This document shows positions 1 to 12,399 of a DNA stretch of 64,000 nt, piece by piece. The notes under the pieces were generated by a model, which was not told where the DNA came from, did no database searches, and saw nothing but the letters and a program-made list of their open reading frames with translations. A program made the position numbers and the translations under genes. Origin of the DNA: Lamellibrachia satsuma (Eukaryota; Annelida; Polychaeta; Sabellida; Siboglinidae); the NCBI GenBank assembly GCA_033239005.1, contig BSQZ01000001.1, forward strand, positions 15,305,500 through 15,369,499, read 5' to 3'. Each line of letters begins with the position of its first letter. Positions within the stretch are counted from its first letter, which is position 1.

Positions 1-275
1 GCAGTGTACAGTAAGGGTTAGCTGACTCCCTGCAATGGTCACGGTGACCTGTGGACATGAACACTGATCCTTTGGCTAAATAAGAAGTGGCTTTGGAATT
101 TTTTTAATGATTTGGAAAATATAGAAATTATTGAAAATACAAATGGCTAATAAATTTTTTTTACAAAATCTTCATGTGCAAATATTTTGAAAATTTATTA
201 AAATTATCTCAGAACAATTAACTGTAGTTGTCATTGGAGTTACTATATGAACTGTAACAATTGGTTGTTGTTTAG

Positions 276-436
276 CTTGCCAGCGATGTACGGAGCCAAG
301 ACTGAAAGAGTTCCTGAAGTATGCACGGGTTGAACTGGCACCTCCCACTGCTGCTGACCTACCCGCAATACAGAAGGGTTTCAGCAATTTGATGACAGCT
401 GCCAAGACCCAAAAATGGCAGGCTGTAACAGTGAAG
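276..436 (+). CDS. ATP5MG: ATP5MG internal exon
   Basis: Exon with donor GTATGC after GTGAAG. Two acceptors are possible: TTTAG before 276, or TTGCCAG before 284. Both keep the frame open into RCTEPRLKEF. The later one matches the usual family exon start better. Confidence 0.88.
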
Positions 437-2132
437 GTATGCATTCCTAAACCCAAATGTCAGGACACATATTGATCTGTAAAACATTGTTGACTATGTA
501 ATCATTATTTGCCAAATAATTGTAATCAGTGGAAGATTTGGAGTTCTAATGTCACTTGAATTGAAGCAGGTGACCGGGTAGATTTGCAAAGATAAAATAT
601 GGTAATCCTGACTGGTTACCAGGGTATTAAATTCAGTAATCTGTCCAAAAATCTGGTAAGCCACAGAAACTATGTAGACCGCTAGACATCATAAATTACG
701 GGCAGTACAAGCCAACTCCTAGTTCGTTTAGTACAACCTCAAACTGCGAGATCTCCACCCACAAGGGAACTCATGGCGGGAGATTATTTGAAGGGCAATT
801 TGTTTTCAGTGATGTACCACCTACTGAATGTATTTTATCCAAATTATGCAAGAGCTCTGCTCTGCTTCTACATAAAATATTTGCAAGTTTTGATGGCTTT
901 ATTAAACCTATTTACATCCATACCTCATTAAATTATCGTATGTAAATAAACAACTGAAACTTGAAAATCAACTTAAGAAAAGTTGTCCAATCAAGTATGA
1001 CAAAAGCAGGAAAAATCTGTTTGAAAGCTGACCAAAACCGGGCGTTCTGCTGTATCGGGAGACTTTGAAGGCTGGCATACACAGCTAGTCTTCAAGTTCA
1101 ACTATTACTGGATTGAACTGTATGATAACAAATTAACAACCCTTCAGTGCTGTGCATCCTGATTTCATAACTGTTACTGATGAAGAGAATGAGAACATTG
1201 TGATCATTTTATATTTTGTGTAGTAGAAATGTTCGTGATGACCAGGCTTGGAGTCAGTTAAATTATATCAATTCTAATTACAAATACCAATTCCAATTAT
1301 ACCTAAAAAATACCAATACCAATTATCAATTCCATATGAAAATAAAAGTATGTGAACAGGGAAACCATATACATACTCAATGCCAAAAAATAACATCCTT
1401 TTTAGAAATTATTTCATTTCTGCATAATATTAATATTTATTATGGTACATAATGGCAAGCAAATATGATATATGCAAGTAATGCAACATATTAGATTTTA
1501 TTGATTACCTGTAGTCAATAATTTTAGTTAAAACGTGATGTAATGGAAAAGTAATTGAAAAGCAATTGAAAATGCCAAATTACTTTAAACAAAACACCAA
1601 TTACAACTCCAGAATTTGAATTGGCGTTTCAATTCCAATTACAGTGTAATTGACCCCAAGTCTGGTGATGACATGTAATTTTGTAATATGGCATAATTGT
1701 AATATAAAAAGTATTCAATTGGCAAATTGGTTGTATGAAATCCTACACTGCCCTATTGAGATTTATGATATGCAACATTTACTGATTAAGCAAATTGAAA
1801 AACTTGTGGTAAAAACAGGTTTTGTCCATATGACATTTATCACTGTATGAGCTGAACCTTAAAAAACACTGAGCAGGGGAAGAATATTACCAATACAGGG
1901 ATTTATATTTGCTCATTATCAGTATATACTAAATTCTTCTATAGGGCAACAATAAAAATTATAGAAGACAGTACATATAACACAAGTTTATTTGTTGTTG
2001 CAGGAAGGGTTTCTCAACTCGTTGGTGGCGTTTGAGGTACTCTGCTGGTTTTTCATTGGAGAATGCATTGGGAAGCGATCTATTGTTGGATACCAAGTTC
2101 CAGGAGCAGTACACTTTGATGCCGTCATCTAA
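276..2132 (+). CDS. ATP5MG: ATP synthase subunit g, mitochondrial (partial: last two exons)
   Basis: This is the 3' part of the gene for subunit g of the mitochondrial F1Fo ATP synthase, a small inner-membrane protein of the Fo/dimerisation region. Two coding exons (to 436, and 2004-2132) join in phase 0. They give a C-terminal stretch of about 93 residues, beginning near TEPRLKEFLKYARVEL, passing through APPTAADLPAIQKGF, and ending with the membrane helix region VAFEVLCWFFIGECIGKR and IVGYQVPGAVHFDAVI before TAA. Family proteins are about 100 residues, so only a short N-terminal exon (mitochondrial leader side) is missing, upstream of base 1. The ARVEL-PPT and FIGE-IGKR-I-GY motifs are seen directly and are characteristic of subunit g. 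The intron (437-2003) holds a hAT-type element at 1243-1664. No clear AATAAA was seen just after the stop. Confidence 0.93.
437..2003 (+). other. ATP5MG last intron
   Basis: GT-AG intron between the two ATP5MG exons. Apart from the hAT-type element at 1243-1664 it is AT-rich sequence in which I recognise nothing. Confidence 0.85.
1243..1664. mobile_element. Short non-autonomous hAT-type element (422 bp) in ATP5MG intron
   Basis: Ends are inverted: left CAGGCTTGGAGTCAGTTA, right end reversed CAGACTTGGGGTCAATTA. A perfect 8-bp target duplication GTGATGAC flanks it (1235-1242 and 1665-1672). The body is packed with variants of AATTCCAATT and has no coding potential. An 8-bp duplication and CAG ends are typical of the hAT superfamily. 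The same end type occurs at 8997-11106. Confidence 0.9.
2004..2132 (+). CDS. ATP5MG: ATP5MG terminal coding exon
   Basis: Acceptor TTGTTGTTGCAG, then GAAGGGTTTCTC in phase 0, ending in TAA at 2130-2132. It encodes the C-terminal transmembrane half of subunit g. Confidence 0.93.
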   Translation, partial: EGFLNSLVAFEVLCWFFIGECIGKRSIVGYQVPGAVHFDAVI

Positions 2133-2540
2133 TTCATTTTCCTCAGTAATTGACTTAGAGTATTATATCTTGAATTATCTGATTATTGTGTTAACGTGAA
2201 GTGATATGTAGGTGAGCTGATTGGGCAAGATGGTCAAGTGGACATTCTGTATTCAGAGTCACCATTGATGATTTGGATTTAACAACCATAATTAAAAATT
2301 TCACACAGTACATTGTTCTTGTTGTTTCCTGATTTACTTTGTCCCCAAATTATATAAGCACCATATAATGACCTACCAGCAACTATTGCAGCTGTAGCAA
2401 CTGTTCCTCCTGCATTTGCTAACCTCACCTTGCAAAATATGTAGGAAGTTTGGTGGCTAGACTACAACCCAATGGCTGTATATGTACTGTTTAAAACAGG
2501 TTATGTATATTTTTGTGACTTACAATTTTGCATGACAATA
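2133..2540. other. Region 3' of ATP5MG
   Basis: Presumed 3' UTR and intergenic DNA. No gene, repeat or clear poly(A) signal recognised. Confidence 0.5.
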
Positions 2541-3527
2541 TTTAACAAGATTTAACAAGATTTGCCATCCAAGCCAAAGGCCCAGATGGCAAGTGGACAA
2601 GGAAGCCATTGGCTTATCGAGAGTCCAACAATGTTCACCTACTTATAACCCGCCCTCCTGATATATGTGTCAACCTTGTTTTTAAACATATTCACGCTGC
2701 TAGCAGTTACACAATCTGTAGACAGTTTGTTCCATTCATTTATTGTCCTCTGTGAGAACGAGTGCTTCCTGATGTCCAATCTACATTGATCCTTTACTAA
2801 TTTTACCTCATGTCCTCTAGTTCTGCTATCCTTCTTGAGTGAGAAAAACATATTTCTATCAATATTTTCATACCCATTCAATATCTTAAAAACTTCAATC
2901 TGATCTCCTCTTAACCTCCTTGTCTCTAGAGTTGTTAAACCACATTCTTTCAGGCGTTCTTCATAACTAAGGTCTCTAAGTTCTGGAATCATTTTAGTTG
3001 CTCTCCTTTGTATGCGTTCAAGCGTATCTATATCCTTCTTACGATATGGTCTCCATGCTTGTATACAGTATTCTAAATGAGGTCTAACTATTGCTTTATA
3101 AAGAGGTATAATTAACTTTTTTCCCTTATATGTTATGTTTCTTCTAATCAATCCAAGAATTTGATTACCCTTTGAAGCTGCAATACCACACTGCTCTGAA
3201 ACTTTCATATCAGCGCTTATTGTAACTCCTAAGTCCTTTTCTTTTACAGTAGTACCCAGAACAGTATCTCCCATTTTATAGTTTACATTCAAGTTCCCAT
3301 GTCCTGTATGTAGGCATTTACATTTCCCAAAATTGAACAGCATCTGCCATTTCTCAGACCATTTCACTAATCTGTCTAGATCGTTTTGTAAATGTTGTTT
3401 ATCACCATCAGTATTAACCTTTCTAAACAGTTTTGTGTCGTCCGCAAATTTCAGTACGTTACTTGTTATACTCTCGTCCAAGTCATTGATATAAATTAAG
3501 AATAATATAGGTCCTAATACTGATCCT
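2541..3527 (-). mobile_element. 5'-truncated LINE, CR1/L2-like reverse transcriptase C-terminus
   Basis: On the minus strand the reading frame runs from about 3526 to 2639. It starts inside the reverse transcriptase at GSVLGPILFLIYINDL, continues through the catalytic FADDTKL (about 3460-3440), the YLGV-like LGVTIS, and the long C-terminal region with EYCIQAW and QRRATKMIP. The frame is open to its stop at 2639, so the copy is fairly young. Downstream is a short 3' UTR ending in a TTGTTAAATC repeat (2541-2563), the simple tandem tail typical of this group. Truncation on the 5' side falls at a short TA tract (3526-3540). A diverged relative lies at 37975-38945. Confidence 0.9.
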
Positions 3528-5244
3528 TATATATATATAAGACGCCATCTATAAATTACGTCCTTGATAAGGGGCCAGGCCTGATGTATACAGTTGTATT
3601 TCCACAATTTTATGTGGCTTAAAATCATACTATCAAACTTAAAAGATGATCAAGTATTTTATTTAATGTCTCACATTCCCTATTAATGTCACGTGACACA
3701 GACAGTTTCATACATTTTCACCCATCATCATACCCGAAAAGGATAAATTTTACATAAACAAATATTTACATAACTATAGTCATTACTTTAGTTGCTATAC
3801 ATAAGTTGTATCCACGGTAATAACAATACTTATTATGAAAAGCAATCAGAAAGCACAGCGTAAATCAAATTAACATTCCAAGTGTAAGACTGTCAGCCTT
3901 GAGCTAATGTCAGTAATGAATGTCTTTCCTCGTCTTGTCTGTTGGGACATCCTTTGTCTTTGACAGGTCAGTCACGCTGCCACTTTGCAAGTTTGTTTAC
4001 ATGTTTTATCTCCCGCCAAAATGAGCAAAACACTCTCCAGAACTTTAAAGGTACTGCATTTGTTGCTCATGTAATAATATAATGTTCTTTGTACTAGAAT
4101 AAACATTTGTAAATGATAACACCCTTTAGTATAGGCAGATTCGTCCGCCCCACTCATGGTCTCTGGGGCGGACGTTCACGGCGGGATTTACATGTGTATT
4201 CCGTGACATACAACCGACACTTGGGCGTCAAAAAACTGAAGAAATGTGCTCCAAATAATTATTTATGAGTACATTTATCGGTCACACAGAAAAGATTTCA
4301 TAAATAGCCGCCATACTGTGCACGTGATGTTGCCTTTGGGTCACATGATCAAACGCGATTTCGTGTAGAATGAGGCCAGAGTGGGCCAACAGCACATACA
4401 TAAATAAAACACCCGTTAGTAAGTTAGTAGTTTATAAGGGGGTGATTAATGATGTAACTCTATGGCCAGCAGACGGCAATTGTTAGCGTGACCTTATATT
4501 GATCTACGAGAATCCCGTTTGGTAATCTCGCTCACAACAACATCCGGTTATATACAAATTTTGACAAGCACATGCGTTCTGCCGAAAAGGTAATAATTTT
4601 ACACTTTTACATGCTTATTGTCAGGTAACTTTAGTGATATACATAAGAATGCATACAGACACGAAAGACGTGTTTACTGCTCTGTTTGTGGCGTTTTTGT
4701 AAGGTTTCACGTTTCGTGAAAATACTTACGTTTCCGCCGAACGAGAACTTCGCCTATACAACAGAAACAGCCAGATAGAAAAAATTATGGCGTTTGACTT
4801 TGCCTACCTTTAATAAAACTATAGGGGGGTGATTAATGATAATGCATATATGGTGTTTCCCTATCTCATCGACTCGGCCCCGTTCGCATAAACACAAGAA
4901 GCTATAACGTAGCACACATAGCGAGATCGGGATGGGGAAGGGAGTCAAGATCGGTGCGGTTGCAAAAACGCTACATCATGAAGGGTGGATAATCGCAGTT
5001 GCGAGCAAACTGCCCACTAGTAGATTTCGTAATGAATGTAGCCTAGATTATCCAGGCTCCGCGCTGTGGGGCAACCGTTTGTTGCACACATCACATTATT
5101 CTCGGCGGATTCGCAAAGCCGAGAGAGTCGGATAAGCGAAAGTAATAATGAATGATGCTCACTGATCTGTATATAGATCAGTGGTGCTGCTGTGTGCACG
5201 TGTGGTGCCATTTTAGGGGAGTGTGGGTGTGAGGCAAGAGCGAC
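3528..5244. other. Unassigned stretch
   Basis: No gene recognised. It contains a direct repeat of about 20 bases, GGGGTGATTAATGAT (near 4438 and 4824), each copy preceded by TATA-like sequence. This may mark ends of an unidentified element. Several short open frames here lack any recognisable domain. Confidence 0.4.
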
Positions 5245-6342
5245 CAGCAAATAAGTGTTCCAAAACTATAGGAATACTAAACAGATTAAAACATGTATTA
5301 CCTTTAGAAATAAAAATTATGTTATACAATGCATTGATATTACCTCATATTAATTACTGTATTACGACATGGGGATATCAAAGAAACAGATTAGTGAAAA
5401 TACAAAAGAAAGCAGTACGAATTATAACATTAAGCAAATACAATTCACACACAGAACCACTTTTTAAAAAACTCAACACACTAAAAGTAGAAGACTTACT
5501 AAAACTACAAGAACTTAAATTTTATTACAAATATAGACATCAAAATCTATCTGTCTACTTTTTAAACTGGCAAATAACCCCAAATACATACATTCACAAC
5601 TATAGTACTAGGAGAACAACTGAACTACATACTTACAGAACTAAACATGAATTTGCAAAAAAAATTCTTAAATACAACTTGCCACATGTTATAAACAATA
5701 TCCCTGATTTAGTTATAGACAAGATAGTGACTCATAGTTTGAAAGGCTTTTCAAGTTATGCCAAAAATTACATGCTACAAAAATATAATGACACATGCAC
5801 TCTCCTAAATTGCTATATATGCCAACTAAATTAAATAAATTATGAATGAGCATAACACAGTTCATGCAATCACAATTAAACTTTTCAATTTGTATACTTG
5901 CACACATGCTTACACGCGTACAGGCGAAAATAACACATAAAACACACCAGTACAACACATCATCACACACTTAAATTGATTATATGTAAGACACAGACAA
6001 AAAACCAAACATGCTCTCTACTTTTTTAATGTAGAAATATATGTATAGGGAATATATGTTTATTGTTATTGTTAGTTTGGGTGGCTCCTACGATAGCGAC
6101 CATTGTTGGTCTTAGTAGGAGTCTCCCTTCCCACAGCAAATGTTTTTTTTTTTTTTTTTTTTGGTTGTTGTTGCATAATGTATTACTTTTATTGATGATT
6201 TATTAGTTGCTATTATATATTGTACAGTTCTATATGTGCATGTATCATATGTATTTATATAATTTATATTGCCACTCAATATAATTTATCTATGTCTTTT
6301 GCTGTTGGGAAAAATAAAATTTATCCTTATCCTTATCCTTAT
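5245..6342 (+). mobile_element. 5'-truncated CR1/L2-like LINE with 3' UTR and TTATCC tail
   Basis: Coding sequence about 5247-5834 gives the C-terminal part of a LINE ORF2 (motifs LPHINYCITTWG, KIQKKAVRIIT, HTEPLFKKL) ending with NCYICQLN. The 3' UTR holds a stem-loop (CTCCTAC at 6085-6091 with GTAGGAG at 6115-6121) in a GGGTGG...CTCCC setting, a T run, and finally a TTATCC tandem tail (6321-6340). Long 5' truncation is normal for LINE copies. A diverged relative with the same layout lies at 36145-36979. Confidence 0.88.
6085..6121 (+). other. Stem-loop in LINE 3' UTR
   Basis: Seven-pair perfect stem CTCCTAC/GTAGGAG. The relative at 36689-36725 has CTTCTA/TAGAAG, so the third pair changes from C-G to T-A on both sides, which suggests selection on the RNA structure. 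Confidence 0.6.
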
Positions 6343-7385
6343 TAATCGAGGTTATCTCCGGGGATTCCCCTCTAGGCGAATATAAAAAAAAATTTAGGGT
6401 ATATTTACGTAATTCTTATGTCTTTTCTGGTGCATTTTCTACGTGAAATTGTGGTTTGGCAGTATATGTGGTTTCGAAATTAGTGAATTAAAATTGTTAA
6501 CCTTGCCCTTGGACGTGGCTTGAAATTGCGGTTTGGCGGTAGATTTTGGCGAGAAAGTGGTGAAATTCTGAAATTAAAAGCGGTAGCTCTACCGCCAAAG
6601 CGGTAAACGTGGCACTTTTGTCGCCTTCTCCTTTCACTAGTCTCCGCTTGCGTGTTTTGAATGACTTAGCTCGGTGAGTGTGTGTGTTCAATGACATGTA
6701 GCTCATATTAAATGCTAAACGAAGACCATTCGGGAACGTTCGGCTATTTTCGGAATCAGTCTCGCCATAATATCTGCACCAATCAGATCGTAGCGTAGTG
6801 TCGCCACGGTTCTCTAACGGAGCTTCGTGTAGTCATCTAACAACGACAGCACCGATAGTAAACGGTAAGTTCTAGAAGCTTTTTATTATGCCATTTGCAC
6901 ACATATTTAGAATTTGGTTAAGTGTACGCGTCTTTATTTGTTATCTACCAAACGCAGATCAGACAGAAAAAACTTGTGTTTTCATGGCATCAACATCATG
7001 CAGTCGGCAGGAGCACAATCAGGTGTACCATTTATGTGTGAAATTTTTTTTTTACATGTGAGACCATAATGTTCTGTGGTCCAGCGTGTGTGACTGATAG
7101 ACCTCAAAGCCCTGAAAAATTATAACAATCCATTTTAAAGTTATTGCTTATTTTATGTGTGAAAACTTGTATAAAATGCAAATGTTGTGTTGCACTGGCA
7201 GTTTTATTTATGTTATTTCGCTGGCGCCGTTTCGAAACTTGGGCAATTTCGTTCACCCCACTTTGCCCGTGTCTTTCGGAAGAGACACTAAAAGCCGTTG
7301 GTGCAAACTCCTGCGTTAGCTCAAGATTGGGCTGTTTGGAGTATAACTACTTGAGACTTGAGATTTCAAAGATACAGAATGAACA
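6343..7385. other. Unassigned, relatively GC-richer stretch
   Basis: No open reading frame of recognisable type. CpGs are more frequent near 6600-6870 than in most of the window. Confidence 0.4.
6700..6864 (+). promoter_or_regulatory. Possible promoter / non-coding first exon
   Basis: CpG-containing sequence ends in a good splice donor (AAACG then GTAAGT at 6865). SC5D needs an upstream non-coding exon, because a splice acceptor precedes its ATG. This site could supply it, but it lies 20 kb away and nothing links the two directly. Confidence 0.18.
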
Positions 7386-7636
7386 TTAAAGGGGGGGTGA
7401 AGCACTTGAACAACCATGGCCCAAACATAATAACATACCATTTACAGTATATATCACCCTTATATGATGGGCGCAACGCCACGGTAATTTTGTAATATCC
7501 TTTTTAACTTTGCCATTATCTTCGCTGGGCGGCGCCATATTGCTCTGCGGGGGGCTCAGCGGCAGAGTGGTTTGAGTACGAGCTCCTGGCACGGCGTTCA
7601 CACAGTAAAAACCTCTCGGAAAAACGGCCGAAACGC

Positions 7637-8025
7637 ATGGAAAATCGAATAAAAAGAAAACTGGTGTGCACTGGATGGCTCCTGGATATATCAACTAGTA
7701 CTACAAATGCAAGGAAAAAACTTTTGATCGACTTCCGAGGAAGAATTTGCAGCAGAAAAGGTGGTTGCAAATGCGGAAATTGCCGTGTCCGCCAGCCGCA
7801 GGCTCTGCGAGTGACCACTTTTCCGATGCAGATTACAAGACAAAAGACTGTGTGATGAGCATGGACAGACGGTGAGCATGAAGATGTCATTCTTGGTCAA
7901 AGACACCGTTCCATCGTAGATCTTTTTTTCCGCATGTGACCATGCATCTACAGACTATTCTGCGACAAGGAAACGTTAGATATCAGAGGGCAGAGCGATG
8001 CGTAGGAAGCGACGAGCCGAAACCA
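7637..8025 (+). pseudogene. Left-arm coding remnant with CKCGNC zinc-ligand motif
   Basis: A frame of 72 residues from 7637 contains GGCKCGNC followed by an early stop at 7853. The cysteine spacing matches the start of the P2X7-type domain seen on the opposite arm of the element (CGNCVPM). A donor-like GTTAGT follows at 8029. The match is short, so this is a weak call: a decayed second copy of the domain pointing inward from the left arm. Confidence 0.3.
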
Positions 8026-9187
8026 GGTTAGTAAATTGGATTACCGTTACCATTGTGACTTATCACTACGATTACAATATAGTTCCACCCCAATAAGCAC
8101 AGCTGTGCTTCAACGTCAGCATATATATGACCCACAGTAAATCGAAATGTATGAATACAATAAAGTGCGAGTAAGTGTTAATAGTTTGATATAATTATGA
8201 GTGTTTTCCAATCCGCCGATTTATTTTCGACGTGATCAGACGTACCGTACCGTCGTCAATACGTGGCCGTACTCAAAACAATAACAATTACTCAGTAAGT
8301 GCTACAGGATATACTGCAGCCTTATAACATGGGCCATGGCGTATGTACTAGGCAAAATTATTCAAGAAAATAATTTGATATTATTTATTGACAGTCATAA
8401 GAAGTCTCATACTCCTGTGTTCTAAATGCCTAGAGAGCAAGCGGCAAGCTTAAGGCTATACCTCGGGGGGGGTGGGGGGGCTAGATGCATGGGAGAAACA
8501 CGACCAAAAGACAGTAGACTATAGTGCAACAGAAGCCTACTGTTGCTGTTTACATTTCAAATTCTTTATGGAAATATTTAAAATATACAAATACTTTCAT
8601 TGTGATTAAGTGCAAATGCAGTTACAAAAATTATTTAAATAATTAAGTAAAATGCATTTCACCCATGCAATGTCTAGCTGGAAAGGAAACTAACTAAGGC
8701 ATCGTCATCTACCCAGTTGAACACTGTCAGATTACATGTCTGCTTTCTATAATGACACTTTACAATTTCTGTCTGAATTCTTGTGACTTGAGAATAAGGC
8801 AAAATTATATAAAATTAATTTGCTTTATTGGTCAGATTAAACCCCACATGTAATAACCGGAAGTTCATAGAGATGTATTAATTACATTTTATTCTAAGTC
8901 AACTGATAACACTGTAATGAATATCGTGGGGGAGGGGGCAATTGTCAGCAACCCACAATAGTATTAGTACAAGCTATACATATGAAGGAAGTATATCAGG
9001 CATGGGGTCAATTCTGTTTTGTCAATTCCAAAAATCAGTTCTAATTCCACCTTGCAAAAAATCAATTCCAACTGTTAAAATGCTAGGCTAAACAAAAATT
9101 CAAATGCAATTCGTTTTAACAGTTTTATTTGTCATGTGTGCACAATCATATTTAATTAGATATGATTAAAAAATTATTGTTCGTTAA

Positions 9188-9204
9188 GCGCGCGCGCGCG
9201 CGCG

Positions 9205-9298
<94 letters not shown>
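9188..9298. repeat. Compound (CG)n(CA)n microsatellite
   Basis: About 24 bases of alternating GC pass directly into about 85 bases of alternating CA. Both tracts are alternating purine-pyrimidine and so potential Z-DNA formers. Confidence 0.97.
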
Positions 9299-9299
<1 letters not shown>

Positions 9300-9473
9300 C
9301 AGGTTTGCCATAAAAAACTTTAAAATGGCATCCAGCCATTTCATATGTACTTTCTGCTGCGACACCTCTCCTGGATTTTTGCTAACAAAACCAGACATTT
9401 TGGACAGCCCTGGACAGTTGGGTCATTAATCTGAGTTTTGAACAGTTTCCCCTGTTTATATCGGGTCCAGGTC

Positions 9474-10357
9474 ATTTGCCCCCCCCCTTCCGGACATTTG
9501 CCCCTTTGTCACTTGCCCCCCAGACATTAGCCCCTTGCCTTAATCGCCAAGTAAATTACTTTATGTAGTTGGAGATGATCCTGTAATCAAAGGATTATCT
9601 TTATTGCAATTGTGGAAGAAGCCAGTGACATTAGGACCTGGACATGTTAGGACAATTGAGGATATTTGAAAGAAGCCATCTCAACAAAGTTTCTTTTGAA
9701 TTGCATTTACCATGGAGAGTTGGAGTGACTCCATTTTCCTATAAAACTGGATGCACAAGCCAGAGTTGTCAGAATTCACTTATATAACTTCACCATGGAA
9801 ATTACTACTAGCATTTGACGAGGTCAGAAGCTATGTTTTGAGTGTCATTCCTTCACCAAGAAGGGGGACCAACAAGATTACTCTTAATTGGGAGTGAAGC
9901 CAGCATCGATCCTGATCATGCAAGGGTGCTGTGGTCACTGATCTGATCTCCAGATCCAGAATGTGATCAACAAGACTGCCTGCAACCATGATGGTGACAT
10001 GGCACAGATAGAAGCTGCCAAGGTCCGCGAGGACCTGAAAACTAAGGCAGCTAATACCAGGGGCACTCCAAACCAGCTGATCTCTGACTCGTTACTGTCC
10101 ACCACTGTTTGTGGAAGCGTCACCCCAAGAACCCATATTCCACCACTGATCTGACTATCAATGACACCTGGAAGACAACTGGTGACAAGATCATCTCATA
10201 CACACTCCAGGGGATAGGCCATTGCATTAGGCTAAAGTGACTTCGACTTGTCATTGAATGTTATGTTATTGTAGTAATAATGATAAAACTGCAAACTGAT
10301 TTTCACTTGTCAACTATCATAGAAAAAAGGGGCAGATGTCCGGGGGGGGGGAGCAAA
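9474..10357. mobile_element. Nested element with C-rich inverted ends and possible MULE coding remnant
   Basis: ATTTGCCCCCCCCTTCCGG near 9475 is mirrored by CCGGGGGGGGGAGCAAAT near 10339-10357. Between them a frame at 9963-10154 reads AQIEAAKVREDLKTKAANT then RGTPNQLISDSL. This resembles the segment after the FLYWCH zinc finger in Mutator-like (MULE) transposase proteins, where a similar pattern of (I/V)E-LKV-EDIK-A-TR-TP-QII is usual. No target duplication was found and the frame is broken on both sides. Confidence 0.38.
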
Positions 10358-11849
10358 TATACTAGGAGGCAGATTTATATCGCTATCAGTTGTGGTATCA
10401 TTGATATTTCGTCAAATTTACTGGAAAGTTTGAGTCTTCAACATCCTAATCTCCAACATGTATTCTACATGGGGACATTTTTAATTACTACAAAGGGCAA
10501 ACCCTACAGCCACATGTAACAGCATTGTACAGGTGACCAGTGACATGTTTAGTATGGGAAACTTGTGGGCTGAACATTAGGCTTGGAAAAATAAGGGGCT
10601 GCATTCAAGTGGGGCAGGCTTCCTCTCTCACACAAAGGGAATGAGCAGGCAGGTGCCCTTAATTGGCAATCTCTGTAAATAAACCTTGTACACTGAGAAA
10701 GAAAATGAGGCATGAATGGTCTGATTTTGGTTTTACTGTCTGTTACAGTAACTTAGTATTTCTTTTTGATGCAAATGCTTGATTATATTGTTCTTGGTCA
10801 CAATGTTTCAATACCAGAGTAGACAGGGTCTATGCTGTAATGTTGACAACTTTCTGGCTGTTACCAGATTCATGGTGACATGCTAATAGCAGACAAATAT
10901 GATTTTTAAAGTAATATAAGTAAATATGAGGGTTAATATTAACAGTATCAAGTCAATAATTCCAACAAAATCAATTCCAATTCCCAACAAAATAAGTTTC
11001 AGAAAAAAAAATCCCAATAAAAAAAAATAAATTGAAGTCAATTCCAATTCTGGAACTGGAATTGAGGGTCAGTTCCAAATCCGGAATGGAATTGACCACA
11101 TGCCTGAAGTATATTCATGACAATATCTTGTCTCTGTGTACTACAGCAACAGTCATGAACAGTATAATTGAATTGAAACAAACTTATGTCTGTGTGGCTT
11201 TTGTCCATGCACCATACTATCTAGCAGATGCTTTCAGTATAATACCTAATAATTATATATATATTTACATATACACATATACGTGTGGGCAGGTATGTGT
11301 GTGTGCGTGCAGCATTTATAAGGTAAAGATGTCACAAGCATAGATCTGCATTTGGTGCAATAACAATATTCACGCATTATGTTATCTAAAACGAGTGTCA
11401 GATATAAAATAAGGAACCCCATAGAAAGTGTACCTATGGGTCCATATTTTGTTATGGAATTTGGACCCCTTATAGAATTTTGACCTCCCTGGCCCATTGA
11501 AAACAGTGCAATGTTGATTAGATAATATAATGCACTTTGGAGCTAGGATGCTAAAATTTTGGTTACATGTGTTTGGTTATGTTACCAGTGGCATTCGTCA
11601 AACTGACCAAACAGATTCATTAAAAACATTAAGAGATCAGTGAAAGACCCATTGGTTGAATTAACATGGCTCCATAGGGAAAATGATTTTCCCTGTGGTT
11701 GATTACTTTATACATTATATAATACTGGCACTCTTATATTCTAAAAATAATATATACAAGAGAAAGTTTCTCACATTGTGATTCATTTTTATTATGCAAA
11801 AGATGAATTTTGTAAAATTTTCAAGTCACTGTATGTGTAATCTTTTCAG

Positions 11850-12173
11850 ATGAAAGATTCACCATTCGTTCGTACAAGTACAGGTACTAGTTTTGAAGCA
11901 TCCAGTGCTACGGGTGATGCCGTCAATCTTTACATTACGGATGTCACCTTTAGTTCCATCACTGCTATTACTGCTGTGGCATCACATACAACTGATGCTG
12001 CAATGCAAATCGATCCGGTAACGATATTTCAAGTGCAACACTTCGCGAATGCTGCTGTAGTCACGGATGACATTATTGCACCAATGAACGTTGATCATGA
12101 CTACTCCTATGTGAAGCTTCCATCAGATTCAGTGAGAATAAAGACATTGGTGCGGATGATGCACACTATGTGA
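11850..12173 (+). pseudogene. Possible transposon exon, acidic Thr/Ala-rich, no domain
   Basis: ATG follows directly a good acceptor (TAATCTTTTCAG, to 11849). The 107-residue frame is rich in T, A, S and D and ends in TGA. A shifted frame further on reads EKEKKFVIREKNL, so the original protein probably ran on. It lies inside the TTAA element, on the strand opposite to the P2X7-like pieces. I do not recognise the family; a link to the transposase is a guess. Confidence 0.25.
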
Positions 12174-12399
12174 TAACAGCGACATAACCGAGGGTGACTC
12201 AAGCAGCTCCGACACCTATGAGAAAGAGAAGAAGTTTGTCATTCGTGAGAAAAACTTATGTCAGTTTTCTGCACCTGCACACACACCAAACAGCCATAAA
12301 CTGTGACACAGGTTGTACTCATGTCTGATCTATCAGCCAAGGTCTTTCGGATACTGGGGTGTCTGTCAGGAAAGTGTGCTGATTTCTACCCCTGGATGA

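Larger units (their letters stand above)
8997..11106. mobile_element. hAT-type element (2.1 kb) with perfect 8-bp target duplication
   Basis: Inverted ends CAGGCATGGGGTCAATTC (left) and CAGGCATGTGGTCAATTC (right, reversed), flanked by AAGTATAT at 8989-8996 and 11107-11114. Subterminal DNA is full of AATTCCAATT-like words, as in the element at 1243-1664. No transposase of its own family is visible. It contains the CG/CA microsatellite and a nested C-rich element. Confidence 0.92.

Noticed and set aside
172..456. 94-residue minus-strand frame
   Set aside because: Antisense shadow of the ATP5MG exon, which has splice signals and family match on the + strand.
7386..7890. Minus-strand frames of 102-124 residues
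   Set aside because: No recognisable domain and opposite to the CGNC-containing frame; probably chance in GC-richer DNA.
9174..9398. Cys-Val repeat protein
   Set aside because: Translation of the CA microsatellite.
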